From the NCBI RefSeq assembly GCF_000948975.2, contig NZ_CP059736.1, positions 124,001 to 188,000 of the forward strand: a stretch of 64,000 nucleotides of DNA, read 5' to 3'. A program made the translations under genes and the position numbers. Position 1 is the stretch's first letter. Every line of letters starts with the position of its first letter. Source of the stretch: Thalassomonas actiniarum. GTDB lineage: Bacteria; Pseudomonadota; Gammaproteobacteria; Enterobacterales; Alteromonadaceae. Shown one piece after another: positions 43,491-53,539 of this stretch. The notes beneath the pieces were generated by a model. The model saw nothing but the letters and a program-made list of their open reading frames with translations, did no database searches and had not been told where the DNA came from.

Positions 43491-44660
43491 TTAATAAACG
43501 CTTACCTGGTTCAGTTTTACGTAGGAGTAACCCCGGTACACTACCCTGAATTCAAGATTCGCGCCGGGAGCACTGTTAAAGTTGACATTAAAATCCTTAA
43601 ACTCAAACGGGCGGTCCCAGTCTTTTCTTGAGATGTCTTTTGATGCCAGTACTTTTCCGCTGGCGGCGTCAAAAACATCTAAGGTGACTATGGTCAAATC
43701 ATCTGCTGTTACATTATCCACCAACATACGGAATTTTGCCTGATGCTGGCCCGGCGAAATAGCGCTGGTATAGGGGCCATAAGCCATGTACTGGTTAAAC
43801 GGATCATTGACACTGACAGCCCAGCCATCCCACTCTTGTCTGCCGATTTGATGATAAAAGGAATGGGAAGTAAAACTTGCGATCGGCCCGCCAAAGACAG
43901 AGTAGTCGGTTTCCTGGACCTTGATAAAACCTTTGACATTAAGCACTTCATTGTTGACATCATGAAAGCCAAGTTCGCCGTTATTCACTTTTAAACAGGC
44001 GTGGTTAACAAAAAATAATTTCACCGGCCGGGTAGCGTCGGTAATTTCATAACGCAGGGTGTACCCCTTTGATTTGGAGATAAGCTCAACCCAGTTCGAA
44101 TGGGTTATTGCCCTGCCGATATTAACATCCTGGCCATTGCAAATATCGTAGGCTTTGATCAGGTTGTCATATCTGTCCAGATTCTTATATTCGACATAGC
44201 CGTTTCCCCCTAAAACGCCGTTAAAATAGGATGAGCCGCCAAAACGAAAATATTCAAATGTGTCATCTCTGGCATCCAGGGGCAGGCTGAGGGATGTCAG
44301 GTTTTCACTGCTGACATCTATGGTGGCATCAAAGGTCAGCGTCGTCGGGTCACTCGATTTTTCGAGAAAATTCAGTCTGAACGGGATATTTACATTGGCA
44401 TCCGGGTTGAACAGGCGAGTTAATGGTTGATTTGAACACGAGGTCACATTATCAGCTTCTGTATCCAGGTTGTTAAAGCCGCCGATGATATATAAGCCGC
44501 AGGTAGAATGCAGCAGCGGTATGCCGTTCGCCGTGATCTGGTGCAGTGTGGCATTGGGGGTGTAGTTAAAATTCACCGACAGTTCTGCCGGTGCAGCACT
44601 TGAAAAAAGTGCTGCGCTGGTGAGTAAAGAGGGGAGAATTTTGCGTTTTATGCTGTTCAT
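43491..44660 (-). CDS. Secreted protein with C-terminal carbohydrate-binding-like beta-sandwich
   Basis: 389 residues; signal peptide (LLTSAALFSSAAPAELS). No catalytic domain recognised. The C-terminal 140 residues (YMAYGPYTSAISPGQHQAKFRMLVDN, TLDVFDAASGKVLASKDISRKDW, ANLEFRVVYRGYSYVKLNQV) have the strand pattern and GPYTxxISPGxHxAxFRML element of carbohydrate-binding modules. N-terminal part is beta-rich with paired cysteines (STCGLYIIGG, TSCSNQPL, DICNGQDV). Monocistronic. Probably binds an extracellular polysaccharide; inference only. Confidence 0.68.
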   Translation of the reverse strand: MNSIKRKILPSLLTSAALFSSAAPAELSVNFNYTPNATLHQITANGIPLLHSTCGLYIIGGFNNLDTEADNVTSCSNQPLTRLFNPDANVNIPFRLNFLEKSSDPTTLTFDATIDVSSENLTSLSLPLDARDDTFEYFRFGGSSYFNGVLGGNGYVEYKNLDRYDNLIKAYDICNGQDVNIGRAITHSNWVELISKSKGYTLRYEITDATRPVKLFFVNHACLKVNNGELGFHDVNNEVLNVKGFIKVQETDYSVFGGPIASFTSHSFYHQIGRQEWDGWAVSVNDPFNQYMAYGPYTSAISPGQHQAKFRMLVDNVTADDLTIVTLDVFDAASGKVLASKDISRKDWDRPFEFKDFNVNFNSAPGANLEFRVVYRGYSYVKLNQVSVY

Positions 44661-45194
44661 AAAAAGGTTATATCCTTATTTTTCATCAATTATTCAAACA
44701 GACAGAAGACCAGCTTTTCAGCTTATCCGCCTGTTACCTTCCGTGTTCAGGTAAGGGAAAACAGCCTCCTCATCTGATAGCCGGCGTACTATAAACATCT
44801 TGCCCCAGTGGAAAAAGTTTTATTTACCTGATAGATAAAAGCTTCATTGGTCAATTGATTGCGATCAATTGATCGGCATTGTGGCTGAGATGACTATTGT
44901 TAGTGAAATCTGTTTATGGCAGTGAATGGAACAACAGAGTTGGATTTCGTATCATGATGATAGGCCTTTGCCCTGCTTGTTCATCTGCTCATTATGCAGC
45001 TTGGTTTTGTTATGGGATGGTGAGGTAGAAATGATCCAGCATCAATGTCGCAATCAGCCGACTTCACTGACTTTTTACTTAGCCGTGATAGCCTGGGTAT
45101 ACACCATTGTCAGCCCAAATATGCAGTTAAAAGCGCTTGATAACTTAGTGCAGACACCAGTAAGAGATTGGGCAGCAAGAATGTATATACATCC
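44661..45194. other. Intergenic region upstream of the secreted protein
   Basis: About 530 bp. A plus-strand open frame at 44926-45207 has no homology-like features or ribosome site and I do not call it. The promoter of the 44660 gene should lie between 44680 and 44780. Confidence 0.35.
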
Positions 45195-45335
45195 AGGGGA
45201 TATGTAAAAGTTGGCATTAGCTATTTAAATAACGGCGTATGGCAGGGTGAACAGGTAATACCGCCTCAATGGATTGAAAAAGTTGCCAAGGTACTGGAGG
45301 CTGGCTTTGCCATTTATTTTTTGGCCATGAACTGA
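45195..45335 (+). pseudogene. C-terminal remnant of a serine hydrolase (beta-lactamase-like)
   Basis: The frame reads RGYVKVGISYLNNGVWQGEQ, VIPPQWIEKVAK, matching the DxxKfGxLYLNnGvWqGeqViPpqWIekS block near the C-terminus of class C beta-lactamase-family esterases. Nothing of the catalytic SxxK/YxN domain precedes it in frame, and the downstream end is lost. Decayed fragment. Confidence 0.65.
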
Positions 45336-45400
45336 CCTGCCTCTCGAGTCAGACGTATTCTCAAGAGACAGGCAATAGTGTAAGCCGTTTCTGGCTAGCC

Positions 45401-48400
45401 TCAGTTTTTATCCTTAATCACTGCCACCAGCAGGGCGGGCAAAAACGATAAACTCAGCAAGGTAGAAACCAGGATACCGCTTAATACGATAATACCGACT
45501 CCCCGGTAGAGCTCGGTGCCTTCTCCCGGGATCAGCACTAAAGGCGCCAGACCGAAGATAGTGGTGGCAGTCGACATTAAAATCGGTTTTAACCGTTTTG
45601 CCACCGCATGGCGTACCGCTTCTTTAACATTAAAGCCCTGTTCGATGACAAAGCGACGGGTTTGATCGACAATCAATATCGGGTTATTGACCACAGTGCC
45701 CAGCAAAATCAGGAAACCCAGCATAGTGATCATGTCAAACGGCTGGTGAAAACTGCTTAAGCCGATACCGGCCAAGCCAGAGTTGATGCCGTTAACCAGC
45801 ACCAGTCCCAGCAGGCCGCCTGCCATACCCAGCGGCACGGTTGCCAAAATAAACAGCGGGTAACGCCAATGGGTGAAAATAGCCACCAAAAGCAGATAAC
45901 TCAGCGCCAGGGCGATAACAAAATTGCCCGACAACGCCGAACGGGTGGCTTCAAGCTGGTCCGCCGCGCCGCTGATGCTAAGCTTGATGCCCTGGGCGAT
46001 TTTGCCCTGTTGCCATAATGCAGGCAACAGCTCGTTGCGCACCATCTGCTCTGCCGTTTCCAGTGCTATATTACGCGGCGGAATAATGTAAACCGTGACG
46101 GTGCGGTTGCCGTCAACCCGGCGCACCGAGTTGCTGTTTTTACTTTCCACCAGATCTGCCAGGGCATTAAGGGGTAAAATTTCTCCCTGCGGGGTGACCA
46201 TAGGGGTGGCCGCCAGCTCTTCCAGGGTTTGCCGGTTGCCGGAGCCGCTGAACAGGAAAATATCCACCTTGTCGTCATTGAGAATAAACTCGTCAACATA
46301 AGCGCCGTCGCTCATGGCGGCCACCGCATAGCTGAAATCGCCGTTATCCATCTCTAATTCAGCCAGGCGCTGCCAGCGGGGTTTAATTTCGATCAGCGGC
46401 TGATCTAAGGTCAGAGATCTCGGCTCTGAATTGATCTGCGGCTTGTCGAACAGCTTATCCACTTCCTGGTAAACCGCTTCGGCCCCCTGGTAGAGCTCGG
46501 TGATATTGCTGCCGGCAATATCCACCGCCACCGCCCGGGTGCCGCCGTCGTTGCTGGAAATAATCGAGCCGCGGGCGGAAAAGGCGCGCATATTCGGGTA
46601 GCTTTTAAATTTGTCGGTAATGGCGGTCATCATATCGTTGATATAATCGGCATCGACCGGGGCGCTTAAAAACCAGATGCGGCCAACCGACACCGACATA
46701 GTATAATAATCAAGCGGCGGCATCCGGGTGTTACCCGCCAGGTAATCTTCATCGCTTACCCGGACAAAGCCGTCAAAATGGGCTCTGAGCTCGGCAGCAA
46801 TTTTTTCCATTTCCGACAAATTGTAGTTGGGCGGTGCTATCATCATGGAAAAGGCTTTTGGCTCTTCCCCTTCCGGCAGGTATTCGGCGGCAGGCATCAG
46901 GGTGTAGGCCAGCCCCATAACACCGAGTACAAAGGCCGCACTATACAGGCGCGCCTGCTGCCTGGTGCGGGTAAAAAAGTGCACCGACTTCAGCCAGGAT
47001 TTCGACAGTTCGAACTGACGGCTGTCGCTTAAATTCTCTTTTTTACCCAGATGCGCCAGTGCCACCGGCACGATAAAAATGGCCACCAGCATAGAGGCAA
47101 TAATGGCGCCGGAAATGGCAATGGCAATATCCGAATAAAGCTGTCCCGCTTCCTGGACCACAAATAATATCGGGGCGAACACCAATACCGTGGTGGCGGT
47201 TGATGCCAGCACCGCCGGCCAGACTTCTTTCACCCCGCTGATGGCGGCCTCTGCTTTGCTCACCCCTTTACGTTTGGCCTGCACTATGGCTTCGAGCACC
47301 ACGATAGTATTGTCCACCGTCATGCCGATGGCAAAGGCGACCCCGGCAAGGGAAATGACATTGATGGTGCGGCCAAAGCTCATCAGGGCAAAAAAGGCCG
47401 CCAGGGTACAAATGGGGATGCCCATCACGCCCACCATGGTTGCCCGGCCGGAGCGTAAAAAGTAATACATTACCAGGGTGGCAAGCAGGGCGCCCAGGGC
47501 CAGGTTACTCCAGACATTTTCCAGCGAGCTTTTGACGTACTGCACATCGTCGCTAAGCAGCACCATCTCCAGGCCATTTTGCGCCAGCAGCTGTTGGTTA
47601 AGCTCTGCAACCACAGGCAGCATTTTTTCTTTGATGTCGAGCACATTCGAGCCGCTTTCGCGCCTGACCGATAGCCTTAAGGTACGCTCGCCGTCGGAAT
47701 AGGCCATGCTGCGGGTTTCAAAATGATCCAGGGTAACCTCGGCGACATCTTTTAGCAGGATATTGGCATTGCCTTCGCGGCGGATAGTGACGTTTTCCAG
47801 CTCCTGCAATTCTTCAAAACGGCCGACTACCCGCAGCAGGTAGCGGCTTTTGCCGCTTTCGATATCACCGGCTGAGGCGTCGGTATTACGGGCACGGATG
47901 GCACTTCTCACCTGGGGCAGGCTGATGCCGCGCTGGGCCAGGCGGGCGGCGTCGATTTTGATCTGAATTTGCCGTTGCGCGCCGCCGCTGACATTGATTT
48001 CAGAAACCCCGGCCACGCTTTCCATGCGCGGGCGGATATAGTCTTCGGCAAAATCCCTCAGCAGATCCACATCCAGCTGCAACGGGTTGCCCGCAAGCGG
48101 CTTAAGGCTGAAATACATAAAGGCATTGCTGGAAAACGAACTGGAAAACAGCCGCGGCTGATCGACATTTTCCGGGTAGGCAGGCACCTGGCTTAAGGCA
48201 TTGTTTACCCGGATCAGGGCGTCGTTAACGTCCATGCCAAAGGGAAATTCCAGCTCTACCGTGGCTTCGCCCATTTCGGCGTACGACACCATACGTTTAA
48301 GGTTTGACAGGCTGCGCAGATAGCGCTCCTGCTCGATCAGAATTTCCTTTTCAACATCCTGCGGCGTTGCGCCGGGCCAGCCGGTTTGTACCGTGATGGT

Positions 48401-48523
48401 GCGCACTTCCAAGTCAGGGATCATCTGTACCGGAATATTCAGCGCCGCCACCAGGCCTAAAATGCAGGTGATCAAGACGATCACGGTAACTAAAATACCG
48501 CGTTTTACAGCTGCTTCTATCAT
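45401..48523 (-). CDS. RND-family efflux permease
   Basis: 1040 residues, normal for the AcrB/MexF-like class. Twelve membrane helices expected; seen are the N-terminal VKRGILVTVIVLITCILGL, porter start IPVQMIPDLEVRTITVQTGWPGATPQDVE, proton-relay helix GVAFAIGMTVDNTIVVLEAI (one Asp, about residue 404, rather than the DD of AcrB), and the end FLILLGTVVNNPILIVDQTRR and ATTIFGLAPLVL. Proton-driven export of hydrophobic compounds or metals; specificity unknown. Overlaps the upstream membrane fusion gene by 4 nt. No outer-membrane channel gene is adjacent. Confidence 0.94.
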   Translation of the reverse strand: MIEAAVKRGILVTVIVLITCILGLVAALNIPVQMIPDLEVRTITVQTGWPGATPQDVEKEILIEQERYLRSLSNLKRMVSYAEMGEATVELEFPFGMDVNDALIRVNNALSQVPAYPENVDQPRLFSSSFSSNAFMYFSLKPLAGNPLQLDVDLLRDFAEDYIRPRMESVAGVSEINVSGGAQRQIQIKIDAARLAQRGISLPQVRSAIRARNTDASAGDIESGKSRYLLRVVGRFEELQELENVTIRREGNANILLKDVAEVTLDHFETRSMAYSDGERTLRLSVRRESGSNVLDIKEKMLPVVAELNQQLLAQNGLEMVLLSDDVQYVKSSLENVWSNLALGALLATLVMYYFLRSGRATMVGVMGIPICTLAAFFALMSFGRTINVISLAGVAFAIGMTVDNTIVVLEAIVQAKRKGVSKAEAAISGVKEVWPAVLASTATTVLVFAPILFVVQEAGQLYSDIAIAISGAIIASMLVAIFIVPVALAHLGKKENLSDSRQFELSKSWLKSVHFFTRTRQQARLYSAAFVLGVMGLAYTLMPAAEYLPEGEEPKAFSMMIAPPNYNLSEMEKIAAELRAHFDGFVRVSDEDYLAGNTRMPPLDYYTMSVSVGRIWFLSAPVDADYINDMMTAITDKFKSYPNMRAFSARGSIISSNDGGTRAVAVDIAGSNITELYQGAEAVYQEVDKLFDKPQINSEPRSLTLDQPLIEIKPRWQRLAELEMDNGDFSYAVAAMSDGAYVDEFILNDDKVDIFLFSGSGNRQTLEELAATPMVTPQGEILPLNALADLVESKNSNSVRRVDGNRTVTVYIIPPRNIALETAEQMVRNELLPALWQQGKIAQGIKLSISGAADQLEATRSALSGNFVIALALSYLLLVAIFTHWRYPLFILATVPLGMAGGLLGLVLVNGINSGLAGIGLSSFHQPFDMITMLGFLILLGTVVNNPILIVDQTRRFVIEQGFNVKEAVRHAVAKRLKPILMSTATTIFGLAPLVLIPGEGTELYRGVGIIVLSGILVSTLLSLSFLPALLVAVIKDKN

Positions 48524-49602
48524 AACGGCTGGCCTTGTACCGAATTGATTTTCAGCTCATGACCTTCGCGCATCAGCTCGATACCCGACATCACCAGCGC
48601 CTGATTGGCCGGTGCTCCCGATATCGCCACTTTTTCGCCTTGCTGTTTGACCACCTTGACCAGAAAACGTTTCGCCTTGTTATCGACCACGGCAAAGATG
48701 CTGGCGCCGCCGTCCGGGTGCTGCTTGATCGCCGACTTGGGCAGCCAGACCAGGTTTTCCTTACCTTGCGGTAATTTGATTTCGGCTTTTGCCGACATGC
48801 CTGCCACCAGCCTGGCATTGGCGGGTAAATCGACATGGGCGGTTAAGGTGCGGCTTTGGCTGTTTGATACCGCCACCAGGCGGCTCAAGTCTGCCTCAAT
48901 GGCGGCGGCATCAGCAAAGTCCGGGGTAACCGTGACCGCGACTTTTTCCCGATTGATAAGCTGGCCGTAATATTCCTGCGGTATGGCAAGGTTTAAACGC
49001 AATTCCTGTTGCTGCACCAGATTAAACACCCGGGTTTGCTGGCTGACCCACTCGCCAAGATCGGCATTTCTGCTGGCAATAACACCGGCAAAAGGCGCGT
49101 ACAGGCTATGGCGGCCAACCACTTCCTGCTGCAACGCCAAGCTGGCCCTGCGCATGGCAAGTTCGGCTTTGGCACTGGCAACCCCGGCTTTACGCTCACC
49201 GATCAGAGTTTCTGCAACCACCTTTTGCTTTGATAAGGCCAGCACTTCTTTATACAAACGCTCAGCTTCTGCCTGCGCCACCCTGCCTGCCTCAACACTG
49301 GCTTTGGCCTCCGCCAGGCTTAACCGTGCCAGGGTATCGTCAAGGGTTAGCAGTTTGTCGCCTTTGGCTACCTTATCCCCGGCTTCAACATAGAGAGCCG
49401 CGACCAGCCCCGACTGCTGGGTGGACAGTTCGGCATTTTGTCTTGCCTCAACGGTGCCCGTTAATTGCAAGATTTGATGGCTATGGCTGGTTTTGGGGTA
49501 AACAACATCGACCTGGGTGATCTCTGCCCGGGCGGGTAAAGAAAATACCGATGTCATCACTGCCAGGTTAAAAAGCAGTATTGAGATTAAAAAAACGCGC
49601 AT
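48520..49602 (-). CDS. RND efflux periplasmic adaptor (membrane fusion protein)
   Basis: 360 residues. Signal peptide (ISILLFNLAVMTSVFSLPARA) with no lipobox Cys. Domains in order: beta-barrel/lipoyl half (QILQLTGTVEARQNAELSTQ, GLVAALYVEAGDKVAKGDKLLTLDD), an alpha hairpin rich in Ala and Glu, the second lipoyl half (LYAPFAGVIASRNADLGEWV), then beta-barrel and membrane-proximal domains (GMSAKAEIKLPQGKENLVWLPKSAI). Links the permease to a TolC-type channel. First gene of the two-gene operon. Confidence 0.93.
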   Translation of the reverse strand: MRVFLISILLFNLAVMTSVFSLPARAEITQVDVVYPKTSHSHQILQLTGTVEARQNAELSTQQSGLVAALYVEAGDKVAKGDKLLTLDDTLARLSLAEAKASVEAGRVAQAEAERLYKEVLALSKQKVVAETLIGERKAGVASAKAELAMRRASLALQQEVVGRHSLYAPFAGVIASRNADLGEWVSQQTRVFNLVQQQELRLNLAIPQEYYGQLINREKVAVTVTPDFADAAAIEADLSRLVAVSNSQSRTLTAHVDLPANARLVAGMSAKAEIKLPQGKENLVWLPKSAIKQHPDGGASIFAVVDNKAKRFLVKVVKQQGEKVAISGAPANQALVMSGIELMREGHELKINSVQGQPL

Positions 49603-50009
49603 ACATTCCTCGAATGATAATTATTTTTATTTAGCTATTATATTCTTATCGTTTGCTAATTCATCATTTTTTGTGATAAAAAAATAAAATTGCTCAGTTC
49701 CTGTTTCTCTAGATATAAAATAGCTTCATTTTATGTTATTCAGCAAGCTAAGTGCCTATCAATAAAGTGTTTTATGTAAATTTTATACTGTCAGGTTTCT
49801 GCTCTGCCTGCGCCTTCCTGGATACGCTTGCTCCTTCCTGTTAAAAAAAGCCTGACGTGTTTGATATTTCCGCCATTTACTTTTTCTGTGCCGGTTTTAC
49901 TATCGTTATTTTTACCTAAAAACTCCGATATTGCAGATGACAGAAGCTCCCTGGTGATAACGGACGCGCATTGTTGGGAGACAACACTGCTTATTGCCAA
50001 AGCAAGCTC
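49603..50009. other. Intergenic region between efflux operon and S41 peptidase gene
   Basis: About 400 bp. AT-rich just upstream of 49602, where the efflux promoter must lie. Short open frames at 49791-50046 on both strands are not supported. No clear palindrome for a local repressor. Confidence 0.35.
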
Positions 50010-51410
50010 CTATTGCAGTAATTTTATCGCAGATTCCAACGCATAATCTCTGCTCTCTTTCAGCGCTTGTACATTTAAGTATTCATGTTGTTGTGCAACA
50101 GGATAGCCCGAATATTCATGGTTTTTGCCAGCGAAATCCAGGTAGCGTTCATTTGATAAAGCGAAAGTCCAGCCGTTTGGCAACTGTTTAGGCAACGAAT
50201 CGCTAAAGCCTCCGTTTGATGCTTCGCCAATAATGGTGACATTCTCTCTCGCCGCGAGCCCTATTAAAAATATCTCGCCGGCGCTCATGGTCAAGCCACT
50301 CGTTAACACCACTATCGGCCCTTGATATTGCTCCGATTCTGCAGGTTGTATCTCTATTTTTCTTGGCTGGCTAAAACCATTTTTTAACTTAGTTGACTTA
50401 CTGCCAATATAAAGGGGACGTTCGATGAGATAAGACAAAAGTCGATTGGAGACAACATCATACCCTCCCGCATTCCATCTTAAATCGATAATTAACCCCT
50501 TTGATTTATGTAAGGTCGGCAAAATCTTTTTCATCACCTTGTCTACCGTTTCAAGATCAGACAAAACAGTGTCTTCTTCGGTAAACTCGCTCATATCGTC
50601 TATGCTGAAGTAACTTATCTCCCTGGGTAACTGCCCCAGTAAAAAGCTGCGGTTTAGCCTTTGCGGTTTCACATCCCCGATAAAATAACTGGCGATAATC
50701 TCTGCCTGTTTCTTATTCAGGCCCATATGAAATTCATAGTGCGATGAAAACTCGCTTTGCGTCGCAAATGGCATTTCTATTTTATTTTTTTTGAAATCAT
50801 CCCATTTGATATTATGCGATGCCAATATACGGCCATCCTTTGACTCCAGGTGGGCGTGCGCATCTCCCAGCTCTGTCAGTAATTGTTCAAAGACTTGGGC
50901 CAATTGCGCTTCATTCATTTGTGCCGTTATTTTCTTTTTCCACAAAGGATATTTTGCCTGCCAGTCCCAGTTTATTTCTTTACTAAAAGCAAAGTGCTCC
51001 GCAAAAGTAAACCAAAGCACATCAAAGGTTAGCGGCGCAGAAAATTGATAGTTTTTATCGTAAATGCTTGTGATTAACGCTTGCCGGCATAATTTGGGAA
51101 GTGCTTTGAGCGGTGTCAGGCGCACCGGGTGTATTGCCCCCCAGTCAAGCTCTGCTCCCCCCTCAATGACAGTGATATTGCTGCTCGGATATTCGCCGCT
51201 TTCAAGATGGTTGATTAAACAATGTTTCTCGGTAATATCGTAAAAAGTAATATCATCACCTTTAACCTCTAAAATGTAACCATAACCTTGGGTTTGCCAA
51301 ATAGAATGATTTGCAACTTTCTGCCCGACATTTTTTGATGTGGTATTTGCCAAGGAAAATAACGATAAAAATAGACAAGAAGTGAAACATGTAAATTTAA
51401 TAAACTTCAT
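50010..51410 (-). CDS. S41-family (tail-specific protease-like) peptidase
   Basis: 466 residues from ATG 51410 (GAGAGC 5 nt upstream). Signal peptide (FTCFTSCLFLSLFSLAN). S41 catalytic domain: GLIIDLRWNAGGYDVVSNRLLS, IVVLTSGLTMSAGEIFLIGLAAR with the nucleophilic Ser of MSAGE, and TIIGEASNGGFSDSLPKQLPNG. I do not see a PDZ domain; the N-terminal 250 residues are a helical and beta segment usual in the tricorn/CPP-type peptidases of this group. Periplasmic or secreted; substrate unknown. Stands alone. Confidence 0.88.
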   Translation of the reverse strand: MKFIKFTCFTSCLFLSLFSLANTTSKNVGQKVANHSIWQTQGYGYILEVKGDDITFYDITEKHCLINHLESGEYPSSNITVIEGGAELDWGAIHPVRLTPLKALPKLCRQALITSIYDKNYQFSAPLTFDVLWFTFAEHFAFSKEINWDWQAKYPLWKKKITAQMNEAQLAQVFEQLLTELGDAHAHLESKDGRILASHNIKWDDFKKNKIEMPFATQSEFSSHYEFHMGLNKKQAEIIASYFIGDVKPQRLNRSFLLGQLPREISYFSIDDMSEFTEEDTVLSDLETVDKVMKKILPTLHKSKGLIIDLRWNAGGYDVVSNRLLSYLIERPLYIGSKSTKLKNGFSQPRKIEIQPAESEQYQGPIVVLTSGLTMSAGEIFLIGLAARENVTIIGEASNGGFSDSLPKQLPNGWTFALSNERYLDFAGKNHEYSGYPVAQQHEYLNVQALKESRDYALESAIKLLQ

Positions 51411-51544
51411 AATAGCTCTCATAAGTTTTTCTCTGATATGAATTCCTGCTCACAACCAGAGCTTTATTGAAATACTTTTCTGCGACATTCTACCGCTTCC
51501 GGTTACCTACGTATTGAAAAATAAAAATATTTAGGATAAGCAGC

Positions 51545-52012
51545 ATGGCGATCAACCAACCCCAACAAGAAATAATCAAACAATTTGCCAAACAACTTGG
51601 CTATCAGGACGCAGACTTTGTCGATGAACATGGCCTTGCCTTACTCATAGACAATAAAGTGCAAATAAACATTCTGAATCAGCAAGAGCGCTGTCTGCTC
51701 CTTGCCTACATCGCTCCCCTTGATGATGAAAACCGGTTAAAGCTTTATGAAACCCTGCTGGATGCCAATCATGATCAGGACGCACTTGGCGGTGCCAGTT
51801 TAGGTATCTGCCCCAGAAAAAAGAGCATTGCCTTGAGCCTGGCAATAGATAGTGAAGGACTTGATGTCAGCCTGTTGCAGCAAGCATTTGATCGCGTACT
51901 GGAAGCCAGCCTGTTATGGCACGATCGCCTGAAAAATCAGGTAAGTGAACTACAAGTGGATGAGGCGCCGGATTTACCGCTGGCGACTAATTTTCATGCA
52001 GTGATGGCATAG
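51545..52012 (+). CDS. CesT/Tir-type type III secretion chaperone
   Basis: 155 residues, small and acidic (as class I chaperones are), 12 nt before the effector gene. Matches the CesT fold: LGYQDADFVDEHGLALLIDNKVQINILNQ, CLLLAYIAPLDDENRLKLYETLL, ALGGASLGICPRKKSIALSLAID, LQQAFDRVLEASLLWHDRL. Such dimers bind the N-terminal region of their effector and guide it to the secretion ATPase. TTAGGATAAGCAGC precedes ATG. No secretion apparatus genes are in the window. Confidence 0.85.
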   Translation: MAINQPQQEIIKQFAKQLGYQDADFVDEHGLALLIDNKVQINILNQQERCLLLAYIAPLDDENRLKLYETLLDANHDQDALGGASLGICPRKKSIALSLAIDSEGLDVSLLQQAFDRVLEASLLWHDRLKNQVSELQVDEAPDLPLATNFHAVMA

Positions 52013-52024
52013 GAGAAAAATAAA

Positions 52025-53389
52025 ATGGATGTGATCAGTCGTCAGTCATTAAATACGCCGCCGTCGCCGATAGCCAATAAAAACGCGGGAATACAAGGGA
52101 CACAAACCGTAGAAGTTGCCCAGATAAACTATGGAGGCAAAGAAGTAAAAGCCCAGAAAATATCGGCAGAATTATTTAAAGCCATGGGCCAGGGGGAGAA
52201 AGCCAATATGTTTTCACGGGCGATCGTGCCCCTGGTGGGAAACCGTACCGATGATATTGTCAAATCCGGTGGTTTCAGCGTCAGATTATCAGACATGGCC
52301 GGGGTTGAAGCAAAAGAGGCTTCCGTAAACAAGGATTATGGCATCACTTCACTGAAATCAAGTGAAGCACAAGCCCTGGGTTCGCTCAGAACCGGCGGCG
52401 GTACCTGCGGTAACCTCAGCTCACTGGTTTTTCTGACCCGTGCCGCCCAAGGCCATGAGTTGCCACTGCAACGTATCGGCTGGAGCCACCCCACCGACGG
52501 TAATGTCAACCATGCCTTTACCGTTGAAGGGCCGGACAAGAACGGTATGTGCGCTGTTTATGATTCTTATGGCTCAGAGCCAAGTGTACACTTGCTGCCT
52601 TACAGTACCTTAGTCAAAACCCTGGATGATGATGAAAATTATGAGGTATTGGATAAGCGTGCCCCGAACCCCAATGGCGATGCCCAAATCAGGGATATGC
52701 TTAAAAATGAAATCGTAAAAGGACTATACAGCGGCGCACAATATAAAGATGCTTTTCCTGTGCTTCCGGGGGGCTATGAAAGCCATTGTATGAGAATTGT
52801 TTCTGTTTCAGGCCATATGTATGATGTGCCTCACTTTAAAGAAGCAGACGCGCCAGTGTTCTATATCAATGAAAGCACCAATGAAAAGTCGAGCTTCTCA
52901 ACCATGAGCAAACCTCTGTACGACTTGCTGCATACTGATACCGCACAAACCGACTTTGCCGAAGAAATAGAGGAAATGGCAAATGTGAAACATGATGGCG
53001 ATACCCTGGCTTATAACATGTCGCAACTGGCACAGCATATAGAGGATCACGAATTAATGGATGAGCATGATGCTATAGACGATCAACAAATGCAGCCTCA
53101 GCTGGTCAGGGAAGACTCCAAGTTATCTACCGGCAGCATTGACAGTTTCCGCTCAGATGACTCCGATGGCGAATGGGGACCGATGAGTTTTGCCGACTTC
53201 CGTCATTTGGCCAATGATATTATCAATAAGGGTAATAAGGAGGCCTTAACCCAGATGCTGCAATTTGCCAACATTACCGACAATGACGACCTGACGGTAA
53301 CACAACAGGGGCTAAAAGCTGAATTGTTGACCAATATCAGGACCATGCTCGGTGATCAATCCGTTAATATCTTAACAGAAAACCCTTAA
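52025..53389 (+). CDS. Probable type III effector with papain/transglutaminase-like Cys-His-Asp domain
   Basis: 454 residues. N-terminal 80 residues are Ser/Gln/Asn-rich and unstructured-looking, typical of a secretion signal and chaperone-binding region. Residues about 110-260 contain a catalytic-triad pattern: Cys in GGGTCGNLSSLVFL (about 127), His in GNVNHAFTVEGPD (about 164) and Asp in CAVYDSYGS (about 179), the order and spacing of papain-like and transglutaminase-like effectors (PMT C3, HopX or YopT-like). C-terminal third is acidic and helical (IDDQQMQPQ, SDDSDGEWGP). Function predicted: proteolysis or deamidation of a host protein. Target unknown. Ribosome site GGAGAAAA before ATG. 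Confidence 0.72.
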   Translation: MDVISRQSLNTPPSPIANKNAGIQGTQTVEVAQINYGGKEVKAQKISAELFKAMGQGEKANMFSRAIVPLVGNRTDDIVKSGGFSVRLSDMAGVEAKEASVNKDYGITSLKSSEAQALGSLRTGGGTCGNLSSLVFLTRAAQGHELPLQRIGWSHPTDGNVNHAFTVEGPDKNGMCAVYDSYGSEPSVHLLPYSTLVKTLDDDENYEVLDKRAPNPNGDAQIRDMLKNEIVKGLYSGAQYKDAFPVLPGGYESHCMRIVSVSGHMYDVPHFKEADAPVFYINESTNEKSSFSTMSKPLYDLLHTDTAQTDFAEEIEEMANVKHDGDTLAYNMSQLAQHIEDHELMDEHDAIDDQQMQPQLVREDSKLSTGSIDSFRSDDSDGEWGPMSFADFRHLANDIINKGNKEALTQMLQFANITDNDDLTVTQQGLKAELLTNIRTMLGDQSVNILTENP

Positions 53390-53493
53390 GCGCCCTGAAT
53401 GATATGTTGTGGAATTAGCCGAGCAACAAAGCTGCCTCAATAGCTGGCGTTAAGCCTGTTCACACCTAAGCCGCGGGCCTTCAAATTTCCCTC

Positions 53494-53539
53494 AAAAAAA
53501 AGACCAATTCACTATTGATTTAACCGTGAATTGGTCTTT
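53494..53539 (-). terminator. Rho-independent terminator of the antisense RNA, module B
   Basis: Arms AAAGACCAATTCAC (53499-53512) and GTGAATTGGTCTTT (53526-53539) are a perfect 14-bp inverted repeat. On the minus strand it is followed by eight U (53501-53494): a textbook intrinsic terminator. The equivalent site in module A has the same loop sequence core (TCAATAGTGA) but a shorter stem. May also end the effector transcript on the plus strand. Confidence 0.75.

Noticed and set aside
44926-45207. 93-codon plus-strand frame before the beta-lactamase-like remnant
   Set aside because: Sequence is cysteine/leucine-rich without domain pattern, and not in frame with the remnant that follows.
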